64,000 nucleotides of DNA from Brevundimonas sp. (GCF_030704825.1 NZ_JAUYNX010000038.1:60821-124820); one strand, 5' to 3'; shown: positions 35,110-43,760, counted from the stretch's first letter. The notes: a model not told the origin generated them from the letters alone. Numbers and translations: made by a program.

Positions 35110-35522
35110 GCGCCGACAACCGCGCCCTCCTGGCCGCGATCTTCGATGGTCTGGCGAAAGGCGACGGCCGGCCTTTCGTCGAGGCCATGGCGGAGGACTT
35201 CACCTGGACCATGATCGGTTCCACCGACTGGTCCGGTGTCTATCGTGGCAAGGCGGCGGTGCGCGGCGAGCTGCTGCGCCCGCTGATGGCGCGGTTCAAA
35301 TCCTACCGGAACACGGCGCAACGCCTTGTCGTCGAAGGCGACTGGGCGGCGGTGCAGTGCACCGGCGACGCCGAGACGGTGGACGGTAAACGCTACGACA
35401 ATACCTACTGCTGGGTCATGCGGTTCCGCGATGGCCAGCTCGTCGGGCTGACCGAATACATGGACACCGAACTGGTCCGGGAGGCGCTGGGACCGTTCGA
35501 GCGTCCCGGCGCGACGGCGTGA
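35106..35522 (+). CDS. NTF2/SnoaL-like protein
   Basis: 138 aa. SnoaL-like cone fold: NRALLAAIFDGLAKGDGRPFVEAMAEDFTWTMIGSTDWSGVYRGKAAVRGELLRPL (about 5-60), then a strand-rich half WAAVQCTGDAETVDGKRYDNTYCWVMRFRDGQLVGLTEYMDTELV. The family includes isomerases and hydrolases as well as non-enzymatic members; no clear active-site pair was assigned. GTG 35106 overlaps the previous stop by 4 bases. It is convergent with the PAS hybrid kinase. A hairpin at 35526-35547 lies between the two. Confidence 0.85.
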   Translation: MSADNRALLAAIFDGLAKGDGRPFVEAMAEDFTWTMIGSTDWSGVYRGKAAVRGELLRPLMARFKSYRNTAQRLVVEGDWAAVQCTGDAETVDGKRYDNTYCWVMRFRDGQLVGLTEYMDTELVREALGPFERPGATA

Positions 35523-35525
35523 ACG

Positions 35526-35547
35526 GCTGGGGCTTCAGTCCCCCAGC
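35526..35547. other. Hairpin between convergent NTF2-like and kinase genes
   Basis: GCTGGGG (35526-35532) pairs with CCCCAGC (35541-35547), and the stem covers the last codons of the kinase gene. No T-run is present, so its role as a terminator is uncertain. Confidence 0.35.
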
Positions 35548-37157
35548 ACGGCCTGGATTCCGCCCAGCAGGCTGGCGGCGGTGATGGGCTTGGCCACATG
35601 ACTGTCCGCGCCCGCCGCGAACGAATCGGCCCGGTGTTCGGCCATGGCGTTGGCGCTCAGCATGACGATGGGCGTGCGCGGCCGGTGGGGCGTGGACGCC
35701 TCGAAGGCCCGGATCGCCCGGGTGGCGGTCAGGCCGTCCATGACCGGCATCTGCATGTCCATCAGGACCACGTCGAAGACGTCGGCCTCGAAGGCGGCGA
35801 CCGCCTGGGCGCCGTCGTCGGCGGTGACCACCTCGGCGCCCTGACCGCCGAGGATAAGCTGGACCACCCGCTGGTTGGTCGGGTGATCCTCCGCCAGCAG
35901 GACCCGGATCGGCCGGCCCGTGACGGGCAGGGCCGCCGCTCCGGCGGCGGCCGGCTCGCGGGCGTCGTACTCGGCCAGGCTGCCCGCGCGATCCAGCGGC
36001 AGGACGAAGCGGAAACGGCTGCCGGCGCCGGGCGTCGACCGGGCCTCGATCGAGCCGCCCATCATCACCACCAGCGACCGGCAGATGGACAGGCCCAGGG
36101 CGGGGCGGCCGAACCGGCGGGTGATGGGGCCGTCGGCGTGGTTGAAGCGCTCGAACAGACGGGCGGCGTGGCCGGCGTTGAAGCCGACGCCGGTGTCCTC
36201 GACCGTGATCGCGAGCTGGTGCGCCGCTGTCGGCGCGTCCGGATCGTCGGGCCAGGTCTCGATGCGGACGGTGACCGAGCCGTCGGCGGTGAATTTGATC
36301 GCATTGGACAACAGGTTGCCCAGCACCTGACGGATGCGGGTGCTGTCGCCGATGAACAGGCCGCGGGCCTCGGGGGCTCGCTCGACGTGGAAGGCCAGGC
36401 CCTTGTCCTCGGCCCGCGCGCCCATGACCGCGAGCGGCTCCAGGGCCTCCTCCAGATCGAAGGCGCGGGATTCCAGGTCCAGCTGGCCGGCCTCGATCTT
36501 GGAGACGTCGAGGATGTCGGAGACGAGCCGTTCCAGGGTCACGCCCGACCCGCGGATCAGGCCGACCATTTCGGCCTGCTCGGGCGAGAGCGGCGTGCGT
36601 GAAAGCGCGTCGACGATGCCGATGACCCCGTTCAGCGGGGTCCGGATCTCATGGCTCATATTGGCGAGGAATTCGGACTTGGCCGTGTTGGCCGCCTCGG
36701 CCGCGGCCTTGGCGTCGATCAGCGCCTGCTCGGCGGCGACGCGGTCGGTGACGTCGCGGGCGACGGCGTAGATGTGATCGCCGAAGCGCCGGGCCCGCCA
36801 CTCCAGGGTCCGGTAGCCGCCGTCCTTGTGGCGATAGCGGTTGATATGGCCGAGAACCGGGTCGCCGGGACGCCGGTTCTCCACCTCCTGCACGCTGCCC
36901 AGGGTCCCGGGCATGTCGTCGGGGTGGACCAGCGTCAGCAGGAGCACGCCGCGCATTTCCTCGGGCGTATAGCCCAGCGCGGTATGCCAGGAGGGACTGA
37001 CCCTCGCCACCCGGCCATCGAGCTCGCGAATGACCAGCAGGTCCAGGGACACGTCGAAGAAGGTCGACAGGTCGGCGCCCGCGCCCATCGTCGGGCCCGC
37101 GAGAAAGGCCGCCGCGAGATCCTCCTCATCCGGTTCGATCTGCGCGGTGCAACTCAT
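35535..37157 (-). CDS. Cytoplasmic PAS hybrid histidine kinase
   Basis: 540 aa, no TM helix. PAS domain (about 30-140; FFDVSLDLLVIRELDGRVARVSPSWHTALGYTPEEM and LEWRARRFGDHIYAVARDVTD), coiled-coil, HisKA with phospho-His 169 (FLANMSHEIRTPLNGVIG), HATPase_c with NNLISN-like NLLSNAIKF and EDTGVGF, then a receiver with Asp about 467 (MDMQMPVMDG) and Lys in HVAKPI. The second glycine box, usually GGxGLGLxI, reads GRPALGLSI, so ATP binding may be altered. Convergent with the NTF2-like gene and 67 bp downstream of gshA on the same strand. Confidence 0.88.
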   Translation of the reverse strand: MSCTAQIEPDEEDLAAAFLAGPTMGAGADLSTFFDVSLDLLVIRELDGRVARVSPSWHTALGYTPEEMRGVLLLTLVHPDDMPGTLGSVQEVENRRPGDPVLGHINRYRHKDGGYRTLEWRARRFGDHIYAVARDVTDRVAAEQALIDAKAAAEAANTAKSEFLANMSHEIRTPLNGVIGIVDALSRTPLSPEQAEMVGLIRGSGVTLERLVSDILDVSKIEAGQLDLESRAFDLEEALEPLAVMGARAEDKGLAFHVERAPEARGLFIGDSTRIRQVLGNLLSNAIKFTADGSVTVRIETWPDDPDAPTAAHQLAITVEDTGVGFNAGHAARLFERFNHADGPITRRFGRPALGLSICRSLVVMMGGSIEARSTPGAGSRFRFVLPLDRAGSLAEYDAREPAAAGAAALPVTGRPIRVLLAEDHPTNQRVVQLILGGQGAEVVTADDGAQAVAAFEADVFDVVLMDMQMPVMDGLTATRAIRAFEASTPHRPRTPIVMLSANAMAEHRADSFAAGADSHVAKPITAASLLGGIQAVLGD

Positions 37158-37224
37158 GGTACTGGGATCCCCGAACTTTCGGGGCAGACCTTTGGGGCCG
37201 CGTGGTTAAGGTCGCATTGCCGGC

Positions 37225-38586
37225 CTAGTAGGCGAAGTCCCGGTACATCCGGCGGACATCGCCGCCCCACTCGCCGTGGTAGAGCTCCAGCAGCCGGTCG
37301 GCCGGGGTGACGCCGCTGTCGGCGATGTCTTCCAGCTCCGACAGATAGCCGCGCTCGTCGACCATGCCGCCGCTGAAACGGGCGCGGTTGCGGAGCCCTT
37401 CGCGAGCGATGTGGACCATGTCCACGGCCACGTCCCGCACCGACCGTCCGGCGACCTCGGCCTTCAGCCCCAGCCGGGTCACATCGCGGCGCAGGCGTTC
37501 ATGGTCGGCGATGTCCCAGTCCTTGACCAGGTCCCAGGCCGCCGCCAGCGCCGCCCCGTCGTACAGCACGCCCGCCCACAGGGCCTGCAGCGCGCAGATC
37601 CGGCTCCACGGCCCGCCGTCGGCGCCGCGCATCTCCAGATAGGACTTCAGCCGGACCTCGGGGAAGAGCGTGGTCAGATGGTCGTTCCAGTCCTTCTTCG
37701 TCGCCCGTTCGCCGGGCAGGGCGTCGAGGCCTTCGGTCATGAACCGGCGGAACGACTGCCCTGACAGATCGACATAGGTCTCGCCGCGCTTGGCGAAATA
37801 CATCGGCACGTCCAGGGCGTAGTCGGCGTAGCGCTCGTAGCCGAAGCCGTCCTGGAAGACGAAGTCGAGCATGCCCGTCCGGTCCGGATCGGTGTCGGTC
37901 CAGACATTGGCGCGCGACGACAGGAAGCCGCTGGGCTTGCCCTCGATGAAGGGGGAACAGGCGAACAGGGCCGTCGCGATCGGCTGCAGCGCCAGGGAGG
38001 TGCGGAATTTGGCGACCATGTCGGCCTCGTCCGCGAAGTCCAGGTTCGACTGGATGGTGCAGGTGCGCAGCATCATGTCGAGACCCAGCGTCCCCTTCTT
38101 CGGCATATAGGCCCGCATGATCCTGTAGCGGCCCTTGGGCATGACCGGCACGTCCTCGCGCCGCCACATCGGATCGAAGCCGGCGCCGATGAAGCCCAGG
38201 TTCAGCTGGTCGGCGACCTGCTTGACCTCCATCAGGTGGCGGCCGGTTTCGTCGCAGATGTCGTGCACGTCCTTGAGCGGCGCGCCCGACAGCTCGAACT
38301 GGCCGCCCGGCTCCAGCGAGATCGAGGCGGTCAGGCCCTCGTCGTTCTCGCGCTCCAGGGCGATGACGTGGCCCGCCTCCTCCACCGGCCTCCAGCCGAA
38401 CCGCTGCAGCCCCGTCAACATGGCCAGGATGCCGCCCTCGCCCTCATAGGCCGGGCGGCGCAGGGTCGTGCGGTCGAAGCCGAATTTCTCATGCTCGGCG
38501 CCGATGCGCCATTGGTCCTTCGGCTTGGCCCCTTTCGACATGGCGCCGATCAGGTCTTCCCGGGAAAGCGGTTCGGCGTCGGCCAT
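37225..38586 (-). CDS. gshA: Glutamate-cysteine ligase
   Basis: 453-aa enzyme for the first step of glutathione synthesis (glutamate + cysteine + ATP to gamma-glutamylcysteine). It belongs to the plant/alphaproteobacterial GCS2-type branch: WRIGAEHEKFGFDRTTLRRPAYEG (substrate-binding Glu residues), ISLEPGGQFELSGAPLKDVH, MMLRTCTIQSNLDFADE, SSRANVWTDTDPDRTG, MYFAKRGETYVDLSGQSFRRFM and PEVRLKSYLEMRGAD. Plant-type enzymes are redox-regulated, but the key Cys pairs cannot be confirmed here. Glyoxalase II, a glutathione user, is in the same window. It precedes rsmE by 76 bp on the same strand. Confidence 0.95.
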   Translation of the reverse strand: MADAEPLSREDLIGAMSKGAKPKDQWRIGAEHEKFGFDRTTLRRPAYEGEGGILAMLTGLQRFGWRPVEEAGHVIALERENDEGLTASISLEPGGQFELSGAPLKDVHDICDETGRHLMEVKQVADQLNLGFIGAGFDPMWRREDVPVMPKGRYRIMRAYMPKKGTLGLDMMLRTCTIQSNLDFADEADMVAKFRTSLALQPIATALFACSPFIEGKPSGFLSSRANVWTDTDPDRTGMLDFVFQDGFGYERYADYALDVPMYFAKRGETYVDLSGQSFRRFMTEGLDALPGERATKKDWNDHLTTLFPEVRLKSYLEMRGADGGPWSRICALQALWAGVLYDGAALAAAWDLVKDWDIADHERLRRDVTRLGLKAEVAGRSVRDVAVDMVHIAREGLRNRARFSGGMVDERGYLSELEDIADSGVTPADRLLELYHGEWGGDVRRMYRDFAY

Positions 38587-38662
38587 GCGGATCTGTAACC
38601 CCTCTTGTCGCGGCTAGATGGGCGGCCGAACCGCAACGCTCAAGGGGGAGGGCGGTTCTTGC

Positions 38663-39382
38663 TTACCGATCCCAGTCCCCGACCGCCGCCTGCCACAGCG
38701 TCAGGGCGGCGATGGCGGCGGTGTCCGCGCGCAGGATGCGCGGCCCCAGCGACACGGCGGTGGTGAAGGGCAGGGCCCGCAGCCGCCCGCGTTCCTCGGG
38801 CGAGAAGCCGCCCTCGGGGCCGATCAGGACGGCCCACGGGTCTTCGCCCGCCGCCTGCAGCGCCGGACCCGTCGGGTCGCCGCCGGTCTCGTCGCAGAAC
38901 ATCAACCGCCGCCCGGCCTCCCAGCCATCCAGCAGTTCTCCCAGTTTCACCGGCTCGTCGACCACCGGCACATCGACCCGCCCGGTTTGTTCGGCGGCCT
39001 CAATGGCGATGGCGTCCAGCCGGTCCATGCGCACGTGCTGGGTCTGGGTCCGGTGGGTGACGACCAGCCGGATGCGCCGCACGCCCAGTTCGACGGCCTT
39101 CTCGACCGCGAACTCCAGGGCGCTCTTCTTCACCACGCTGATCAGCAGTTCGACATCGGGGCCGGTCGACTGCGGCCGCACCTGTTCCCCGGCGCGCAGC
39201 ACCACGCCCTTCTTGAGCACCTCGGCGATGACGCAGCGCCACTCCCCGTCGCGACCGTTGAACACCAGCAGCCCATCCCCGATCTTCAGCCGCATGACCT
39301 GGGTCAGATAGCGCGACTGGTCCAGCGTCGGGGCGACGGCGGCGTTGGGGGAGAGGGGCTGGGGGACGTGGAGGCGGATCAT
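38663..39382 (-). CDS. rsmE: 16S rRNA (uracil(1498)-N(3))-methyltransferase
   Basis: 239 aa. SPOUT-class methyltransferase that methylates U1498 in 16S rRNA. N-terminal PUA-like domain (about 1-75, HYLTQVMRLKIGDGLLVFNGRDGEW), then the knotted domain with KKSALEFAVEKAVELGVRRIRLVVTHRTQ and the SAM-binding C-terminal knot LIGPEGGFSPEERGRLRAL and LGPRILRADTAAIAALTLWQ. ATG 39382 fits the family (MIRLHVPQPL). Upstream of gshA, same strand, as in other Caulobacteraceae; probably an operon. Confidence 0.93.
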   Translation of the reverse strand: MIRLHVPQPLSPNAAVAPTLDQSRYLTQVMRLKIGDGLLVFNGRDGEWRCVIAEVLKKGVVLRAGEQVRPQSTGPDVELLISVVKKSALEFAVEKAVELGVRRIRLVVTHRTQTQHVRMDRLDAIAIEAAEQTGRVDVPVVDEPVKLGELLDGWEAGRRLMFCDETGGDPTGPALQAAGEDPWAVLIGPEGGFSPEERGRLRALPFTTAVSLGPRILRADTAAIAALTLWQAAVGDWDR

Positions 39383-39535
39383 CGGCGTCTCATAGTCCAG
39401 GACTCGGGCTCCTGTCTGCCGCCCGCCCTCGCCCTGGCTACCTGAGCGAGAATTGTCGACAAAATACACCGTCAGGAAGCTCGGCCGTATATCCGCGTTA
39501 ACATATCGCTGGAATTTTAAGGGCCGGAGGTAGCC

Positions 39536-39814
39536 ATGGCCCGGCTCGTCTATGCGATCATCAGGGCGGACGGTTGCTGGCGCGTCGTCTGCGAGCGTCG
39601 CCGCATCGGCCGCTATGCGACCTGTGAGAGCGCCGCCCTCGCCGCCATGGCGCTGGCGCGCGAGGCCGTCGCCTCCGATCACGACGTCGAGGTTCTGGTC
39701 CAGGACGCGGGGGGCCAGCTGTGGCCGGTGGCCCGGCTCGACGCCGCCGCCATCTGCGCCGAGCCCGAAGAGGACGTCCCCGCTACAGGGTCCGGGCGAT
39801 CAGCAGCTTCATGA
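39536..39814 (+). CDS. Small unrecognised protein (DUF2188-like impression)
   Basis: 92 aa. A compact first half (MARLVYAIIRADGCWRVVCERRRIGRYATCESAALAAMALAREAVASDHDVEVLVQDAGGQLWPVARLD) looks like the small DUF2188-type beta-alpha-beta fold; the last 20 residues are a Ser/Ala tail. A strong ribosome site (GGAGG) lies 5-6 bases before ATG 39536, and base composition matches neighbours, so it is likely real. Its final 32 bases overlap the end of the convergent acyl-CoA dehydrogenase gene. Function unknown. Confidence 0.65.
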   Translation: MARLVYAIIRADGCWRVVCERRRIGRYATCESAALAAMALAREAVASDHDVEVLVQDAGGQLWPVARLDAAAICAEPEEDVPATGSGRSAAS

Positions 39815-40946
39815 TCTCGTTCGTCCCGCCGTAGATCCGCTGCACCCGCGCGTCCTTGTACAGCTGGGCGATGGGATATTCATTCATATAGCCGTAGCCG
39901 CCGTGCAGCTGCAGCATCTCGTCGATGACCTCGCCCTGGATGTCGGTGACCCAGTATTTGGCCATCGAGGCCGTGGCGGCGTCGAGCTTGCCCTGCAGAT
40001 GCAGGCCCAGGCAGTGGTCGACGAACACCTTCGCGACCGTCAGTTTCGTCTTCACCTCGGCCAGCTTGAACTGGGTGTTCTGGAAGTCGATCACCCGTTT
40101 CCCGAACGCCTTGCGCTCCTTGACGTAGGCCAGCGTCTCCCGCAGCCCGCGCTCGGCCGCGGCCACGCCCTGGACGGCGATGTTCAGCCGCTCCTGCGGC
40201 AGCTGCTGCATCAGCTGGATGAAACCCTGGCCCTCGCCGCCGCCGATGATGTTCTCGCCCGGGACCTTCACATCGTTGAAGAACAGCTCCGAGGTGTCGT
40301 TCCCCTCCATGCCGATCTTGTGCAGGTTCCGGCCGCGCTCGAAGCCCTCGGCCCCATCCGTCTCGACCACGATCAGCGACGTGCCCTTGGCGCCCTCGGA
40401 CGGATCGGTCTTGGCCACGACGATGATGAAATTGGCCAACTGGCCGTTGGTGATGAAGGTCTTGGACCCGTTCACCACATAGCCATTGCCCTGTTTGATG
40501 GCGGTGGTCTTGACGCCCTGCAGGTCCGACCCGGCGCCCGGCTCGGTCATGGCGATGGCGCCGACCAGTTCGCCCGACTGCAGCCGCGGCAGCCAGCGCG
40601 CCTTCTGCTCGGCGGTGCCGTAGTGCCAGATGTAGGGCATCACGATCGCATTGTGCAGCGAGATGCCGAAGTGATCCGCGCCCTTCCAGCCCAGCTGGCG
40701 CATCAGCACCACCTCGTGCCGGTAGTCCCCGCCCATGCCGCCGTCTTCCTCAGGCATCGACAGCCCCAGCAGGCCCGCCTCGCCAGACGCGGTCCACAGC
40801 TCGCGGGGCACGCTGGAATTGGCCAGCCACGACTGCACCGCCTCCGGCGAGGCGTGCTCGTCGATCCATTTGCCGACGCTGTCGGAGAAGAGGACGATCT
40901 CCTCTTCCTGCATGAACTCGGGCTCGGGGACGTTGAGGACGTTCAC
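39783..40946 (-). CDS. Acyl-CoA dehydrogenase
   Basis: 387-aa flavoprotein that introduces a trans double bond into acyl-CoA, passing electrons to ETF. FAD-binding text: AIAMTEPGAGSDLQGVKTTA and NGSKTFITNGQLANF; C-terminal YKDARVQRIYGGTNEIMKLLI, with the conserved Glu in GGTNEI. The middle carries ERLNIAVQGVAAAERGLRETLAYVKERKAFG. GTG 40946 was chosen; it follows the upstream dehydrogenase stop by 2 bp. It forms the third gene of the merR-acd-acd operon. Substrate chain length cannot be told; short or branched chains fit the regulator. Confidence 0.92.
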   Translation of the reverse strand: MNVLNVPEPEFMQEEEIVLFSDSVGKWIDEHASPEAVQSWLANSSVPRELWTASGEAGLLGLSMPEEDGGMGGDYRHEVVLMRQLGWKGADHFGISLHNAIVMPYIWHYGTAEQKARWLPRLQSGELVGAIAMTEPGAGSDLQGVKTTAIKQGNGYVVNGSKTFITNGQLANFIIVVAKTDPSEGAKGTSLIVVETDGAEGFERGRNLHKIGMEGNDTSELFFNDVKVPGENIIGGGEGQGFIQLMQQLPQERLNIAVQGVAAAERGLRETLAYVKERKAFGKRVIDFQNTQFKLAEVKTKLTVAKVFVDHCLGLHLQGKLDAATASMAKYWVTDIQGEVIDEMLQLHGGYGYMNEYPIAQLYKDARVQRIYGGTNEIMKLLIARTL

Positions 40947-40948
40947 GC

Positions 40949-42733
40949 TCAGAACGCCTCCGCCGGCATCTGCATCAGCACTTCGGCGCCGGTCTTCAGC
41001 TTGGCCAGATGCGCGCCGGTATCCGGCAGGATCCGCTCGACGAAATACCGGCCGGTCATCAGCTTGTTGGCGTAGAACGGATCGGTCGACCCCGCGTCCA
41101 CCTTCGCCTGCGCCGCCTTCGCCATCTGCGCCCACATATAGGCCAGCGCGGTCAGGCCGAAGATGTGCAGATAGTCGGTGCTCGCCGCCCCCGCATTGTC
41201 CGGGTTCTGCATCCCGTTCTGCATCAGCCACATGGTGCCTTCCTGCAGCTTCTTCTTGGCGTCGGCCAGGCCGTCGACGAAGGGTTTGATCGGGCCCTCG
41301 GCGCCGTTCTCGGTCACGAAGGCGTCGATGTCGGCGAACCAGCTCATGATCGCCCGGCCGCCGTTGGCGGGCAGTTTGCGCCCCACCAGATCCAGCGCCT
41401 GGATGCCGTTGGCGCCCTCGTAGATCATGGTGATCCGCGCATCGCGCAGATACTGCGACGCCGGGAAATGTTCGGTGTAGCCGCTGCCGCCGTGGACCTG
41501 CATGGCCAGCGAGGCGACATGGAAGCCCTTGTCGGTCAGATAGGCTTTCAGCACCGGGGTGATCAGACCCATGTAGTCGCGGGCCTTCTGCGCCTCGGCC
41601 TCATCGTTCGAATGCTGCAGGTCGGCCTGCAGCGCGGTCCACAGGGTGAAGGCCTGGCCGCCCTCGACGAAGGCCTTGGCCTCCAGCAGCATCCGCCGCA
41701 CGTCGGGGTGGACCATGATGGAATCGGCCGGACCGTCGGGGTTCTTCGGTCCCGTCAGCGACCGGCCCTGCAGGCGCTCATGGGCGAACTCGACCGCGGC
41801 CTGATAGGCGGCGGTGCCGATCGACAGGCCCTGCAGGCCGGTGCCGAGGCGCGCCTCGTTCATCATCACGAACATGGCGGCCATGCCCTTGTTCTCGGTC
41901 CCCACGAGCCAGCCCCTGGCGTTCTCATAGGCCATGACGCAGGTGGCGTTGCCGTGGATGCCCATCTTGTGCTCGAGGCCGGCGCAGGCCGCGCCCTCGT
42001 TGCGCTCGCCCAGCGACCCGTCCTCGTTGACGAACACCTTGGGCACGACGAACAGGCTGATGCCCTTGATCCCCGCCGGTGCGCCCTCGATCCGGGCCAG
42101 CACCAGATGGATGATGTTGTCGGTGAAGTCGTGCTCGCCCGAGCTGATCCAGATCTTCTGGCCGGTGATGTTGTAGCTGCCGTCGCCGTTGGGCACGGCC
42201 TTGGTGCGGATCAGGCCCAGGTCCGTGCCGCACTGCGGCTCGGTCAGGTTCATGGTCCCGCCCCATTCGCCGGTGGCCATCTTCGGCAGATACATGGCCT
42301 TCTGCGCGTCCGACCCGTTGGCGTTCAGACCCCAGTAGGCGCCCGCCGTCAGGCCCGGATACATGGAGAAGGCGGCGCTGGCGGCGGCGGTCATCTGGCC
42401 GAAGGCCATGGCCACCACCGAGGGCATGCCCTGGCCGCCGTGCTCGGGCAGGGCCGACAGGGCGGGCCAGCCGGCCTCGACCATGGCCTTGTAGGCTTCC
42501 TTCCAGCCCGTCGGGCCGGTGACCTTGCCGTTATCCCATTTGCAGCCTTCCTGATCGCCGACGCGGTTCAGCGGGGCGATGACCTCCTCGGCGAATTTGG
42601 CGCCTTCCTCGAGGATCTGGGCGACGAGGTCCGACGACACGTCGGCGAACCCGGGCTGGTTGGCGTAACGGTCGATGTCGAGAACCTCGTTCAGGACGAA
42701 CGTCAGGTCGCGGACAGGCGCCTTGTAGGCCAT
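40949..42733 (-). CDS. Acyl-CoA dehydrogenase, long (FadE/DmdC-like)
   Basis: 594 aa. A larger acyl-CoA dehydrogenase with an extra C-terminal helical domain. N-terminal APVRDLTFVLNEVLDIDRY; MNLTEPQCGTDLGLIRTKA and ITGQKIWISSGEHDFTDN bind FAD; GGSGYTEHFPASQYLRDARITMIYEGANGIQALDLVGRKL holds the catalytic Glu in IYEG. Such proteins are often annotated as 3-methylmercaptopropionyl-CoA dehydrogenase, but the motif does not prove that substrate. It lies 4 bp after merR and 2 bp before the shorter dehydrogenase, so the three genes are one operon. Confidence 0.92.
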   Translation of the reverse strand: MAYKAPVRDLTFVLNEVLDIDRYANQPGFADVSSDLVAQILEEGAKFAEEVIAPLNRVGDQEGCKWDNGKVTGPTGWKEAYKAMVEAGWPALSALPEHGGQGMPSVVAMAFGQMTAAASAAFSMYPGLTAGAYWGLNANGSDAQKAMYLPKMATGEWGGTMNLTEPQCGTDLGLIRTKAVPNGDGSYNITGQKIWISSGEHDFTDNIIHLVLARIEGAPAGIKGISLFVVPKVFVNEDGSLGERNEGAACAGLEHKMGIHGNATCVMAYENARGWLVGTENKGMAAMFVMMNEARLGTGLQGLSIGTAAYQAAVEFAHERLQGRSLTGPKNPDGPADSIMVHPDVRRMLLEAKAFVEGGQAFTLWTALQADLQHSNDEAEAQKARDYMGLITPVLKAYLTDKGFHVASLAMQVHGGSGYTEHFPASQYLRDARITMIYEGANGIQALDLVGRKLPANGGRAIMSWFADIDAFVTENGAEGPIKPFVDGLADAKKKLQEGTMWLMQNGMQNPDNAGAASTDYLHIFGLTALAYMWAQMAKAAQAKVDAGSTDPFYANKLMTGRYFVERILPDTGAHLAKLKTGAEVLMQMPAEAF

Positions 42734-42737
42734 GGAG

Positions 42738-43223
42738 TTACGCTCTCGCTTTGAAGGGCTGGACGTTGTGGTCGGGGTTCAGGCGCGACTTCAGCAGGTT
42801 CGCGTATTCCTCGGCCCCGGGCAGCAGGTCGGGGCGGTGCTCGCCCAGCTTGCGCTCCATCACGGCGCAGGCCTCCTCCGCCGTCTCGATGGCGGCGTCG
42901 AGGTCCTCGCGCTGCTGTTTCAGCGCGGCGATCTGAGCGCGGTGGCGGCGCAGCGCCACGGCCATCTGATGGGCGTTGTGATTGTCGTGGTCGTACAGAT
43001 CCAGCATCTCCTGGATCTCCTGCAGGGAGAAGCCGATGCGCCGGCCGCGCAGGATCAGCTTCAGCCGGGCCCTGTCGCGGGCGTCATAAACCCGCGTCTG
43101 CCCTTTTCGGGCGGGGGTCAGCAGGCCCTTGTCCTCGTAGAAGCGCAAGGCGCGGGCCGTCGCTCCGAACTCGCGGCAGAGCTGGCGGATCGAATAGGTG
43201 CGATGATCGTCGGCGGTCGCCAT
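42738..43223 (-). CDS. MerR family regulator (LiuR-like)
   Basis: 161 aa. Winged-helix MerR DNA-binding region (YSIRQLCREFGATARALRFYEDKGLLTPARKGQTRVYDARDRARLKLIL, about 10-60), then a long dimer coiled-coil (90-130). No Cys cluster of metal-sensing MerR members is seen, so it is the metabolic subgroup such as LiuR, which controls branched-chain amino acid and fatty acid catabolism. It precedes two acyl-CoA dehydrogenases by 4 bp. A palindrome lies 13 bp upstream of its start, in the right place for autoregulation. Confidence 0.9.
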   Translation of the reverse strand: MATADDHRTYSIRQLCREFGATARALRFYEDKGLLTPARKGQTRVYDARDRARLKLILRGRRIGFSLQEIQEMLDLYDHDNHNAHQMAVALRRHRAQIAALKQQREDLDAAIETAEEACAVMERKLGEHRPDLLPGAEEYANLLKSRLNPDHNVQPFKARA

Positions 43224-43236
43224 GCCGACGTCATAA

Positions 43237-43254
43237 CTTGACGTGCACGTAAAG
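43237..43254 (-). promoter_or_regulatory. LiuR-like operator upstream of merR operon
   Basis: CTTGACGTGCACGTAAAG is an 18-bp near-palindrome with a perfect ACGTGCACGT core and one mismatched outer pair. It resembles the TTTACGTNNACGTAAA type of site recognised by LiuR-like MerR regulators, and lies 13 bp before the start codon. Confidence 0.6.
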
Positions 43255-43337
43255 GGAAGCCTTCAGTTGGCTCCGGAATTGAAGACGGCCGCGCGGGGCG
43301 AACCGGCGGCCGTCATCGCACCCTCGGGGTCAGGGCG

Positions 43338-43760
43338 TCAGCGAACCTCGCGGGCCCGCATCCACAGCACCGGAACGGTCATGGCGATCAGGACCAGATT
43401 GGTCAGCGCCGGGCCCACGTCCATGCCGGCCGCGTGAAGAACCAGCATGAAGGCCTCCAGCGCCAGCAGGCCGCTGGCGGCCGTGACCAGCAAGGGCTGA
43501 CCGTGCTTCCACGACACCAGCGGCGCCAGAACCAGCACGGCGAGGATGATTTCGGCGACGCCGAGGCCGCGGACCATGTTCTCGCCGACCAGGGCGGGCC
43601 AGCGCATCAGGTCGACGAGGTTCGTCATCGGCTCGCTCAGCTTGGCGTAGCCGGCGGCGATGAAGAACATCGCCAGCCATCCCTGGAGCGTCCACAGGGT
43701 CAGGTTGCGGTAGCTGGCGTTCAGGCGCGAGCGGGCCGGGGAGAGAGCTTGAGAAGTCAT
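43338..43760 (-). CDS. DoxX-like small membrane protein
   Basis: 140 aa with four predicted TM helices: LTLWTLQGWLAMFFIAAGYAKL, ENMVRGLGVAEIILAVLVLAPLVS, LLVTAASGLLALEAFMLVLHAA and ALTNLVLIAMTVPVLWM. This topology, with the AAGYAKL signature in helix 1 and the GxxEIILAVLVL in helix 2, fits the DoxX family, whose few studied members relate to thiosulfate oxidation or redox stress. ATG 43760 starts before the first helix; a longer opening to 43859 adds an unlikely leader. Monocistronic. Confidence 0.75.
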   Translation of the reverse strand: MTSQALSPARSRLNASYRNLTLWTLQGWLAMFFIAAGYAKLSEPMTNLVDLMRWPALVGENMVRGLGVAEIILAVLVLAPLVSWKHGQPLLVTAASGLLALEAFMLVLHAAGMDVGPALTNLVLIAMTVPVLWMRAREVR

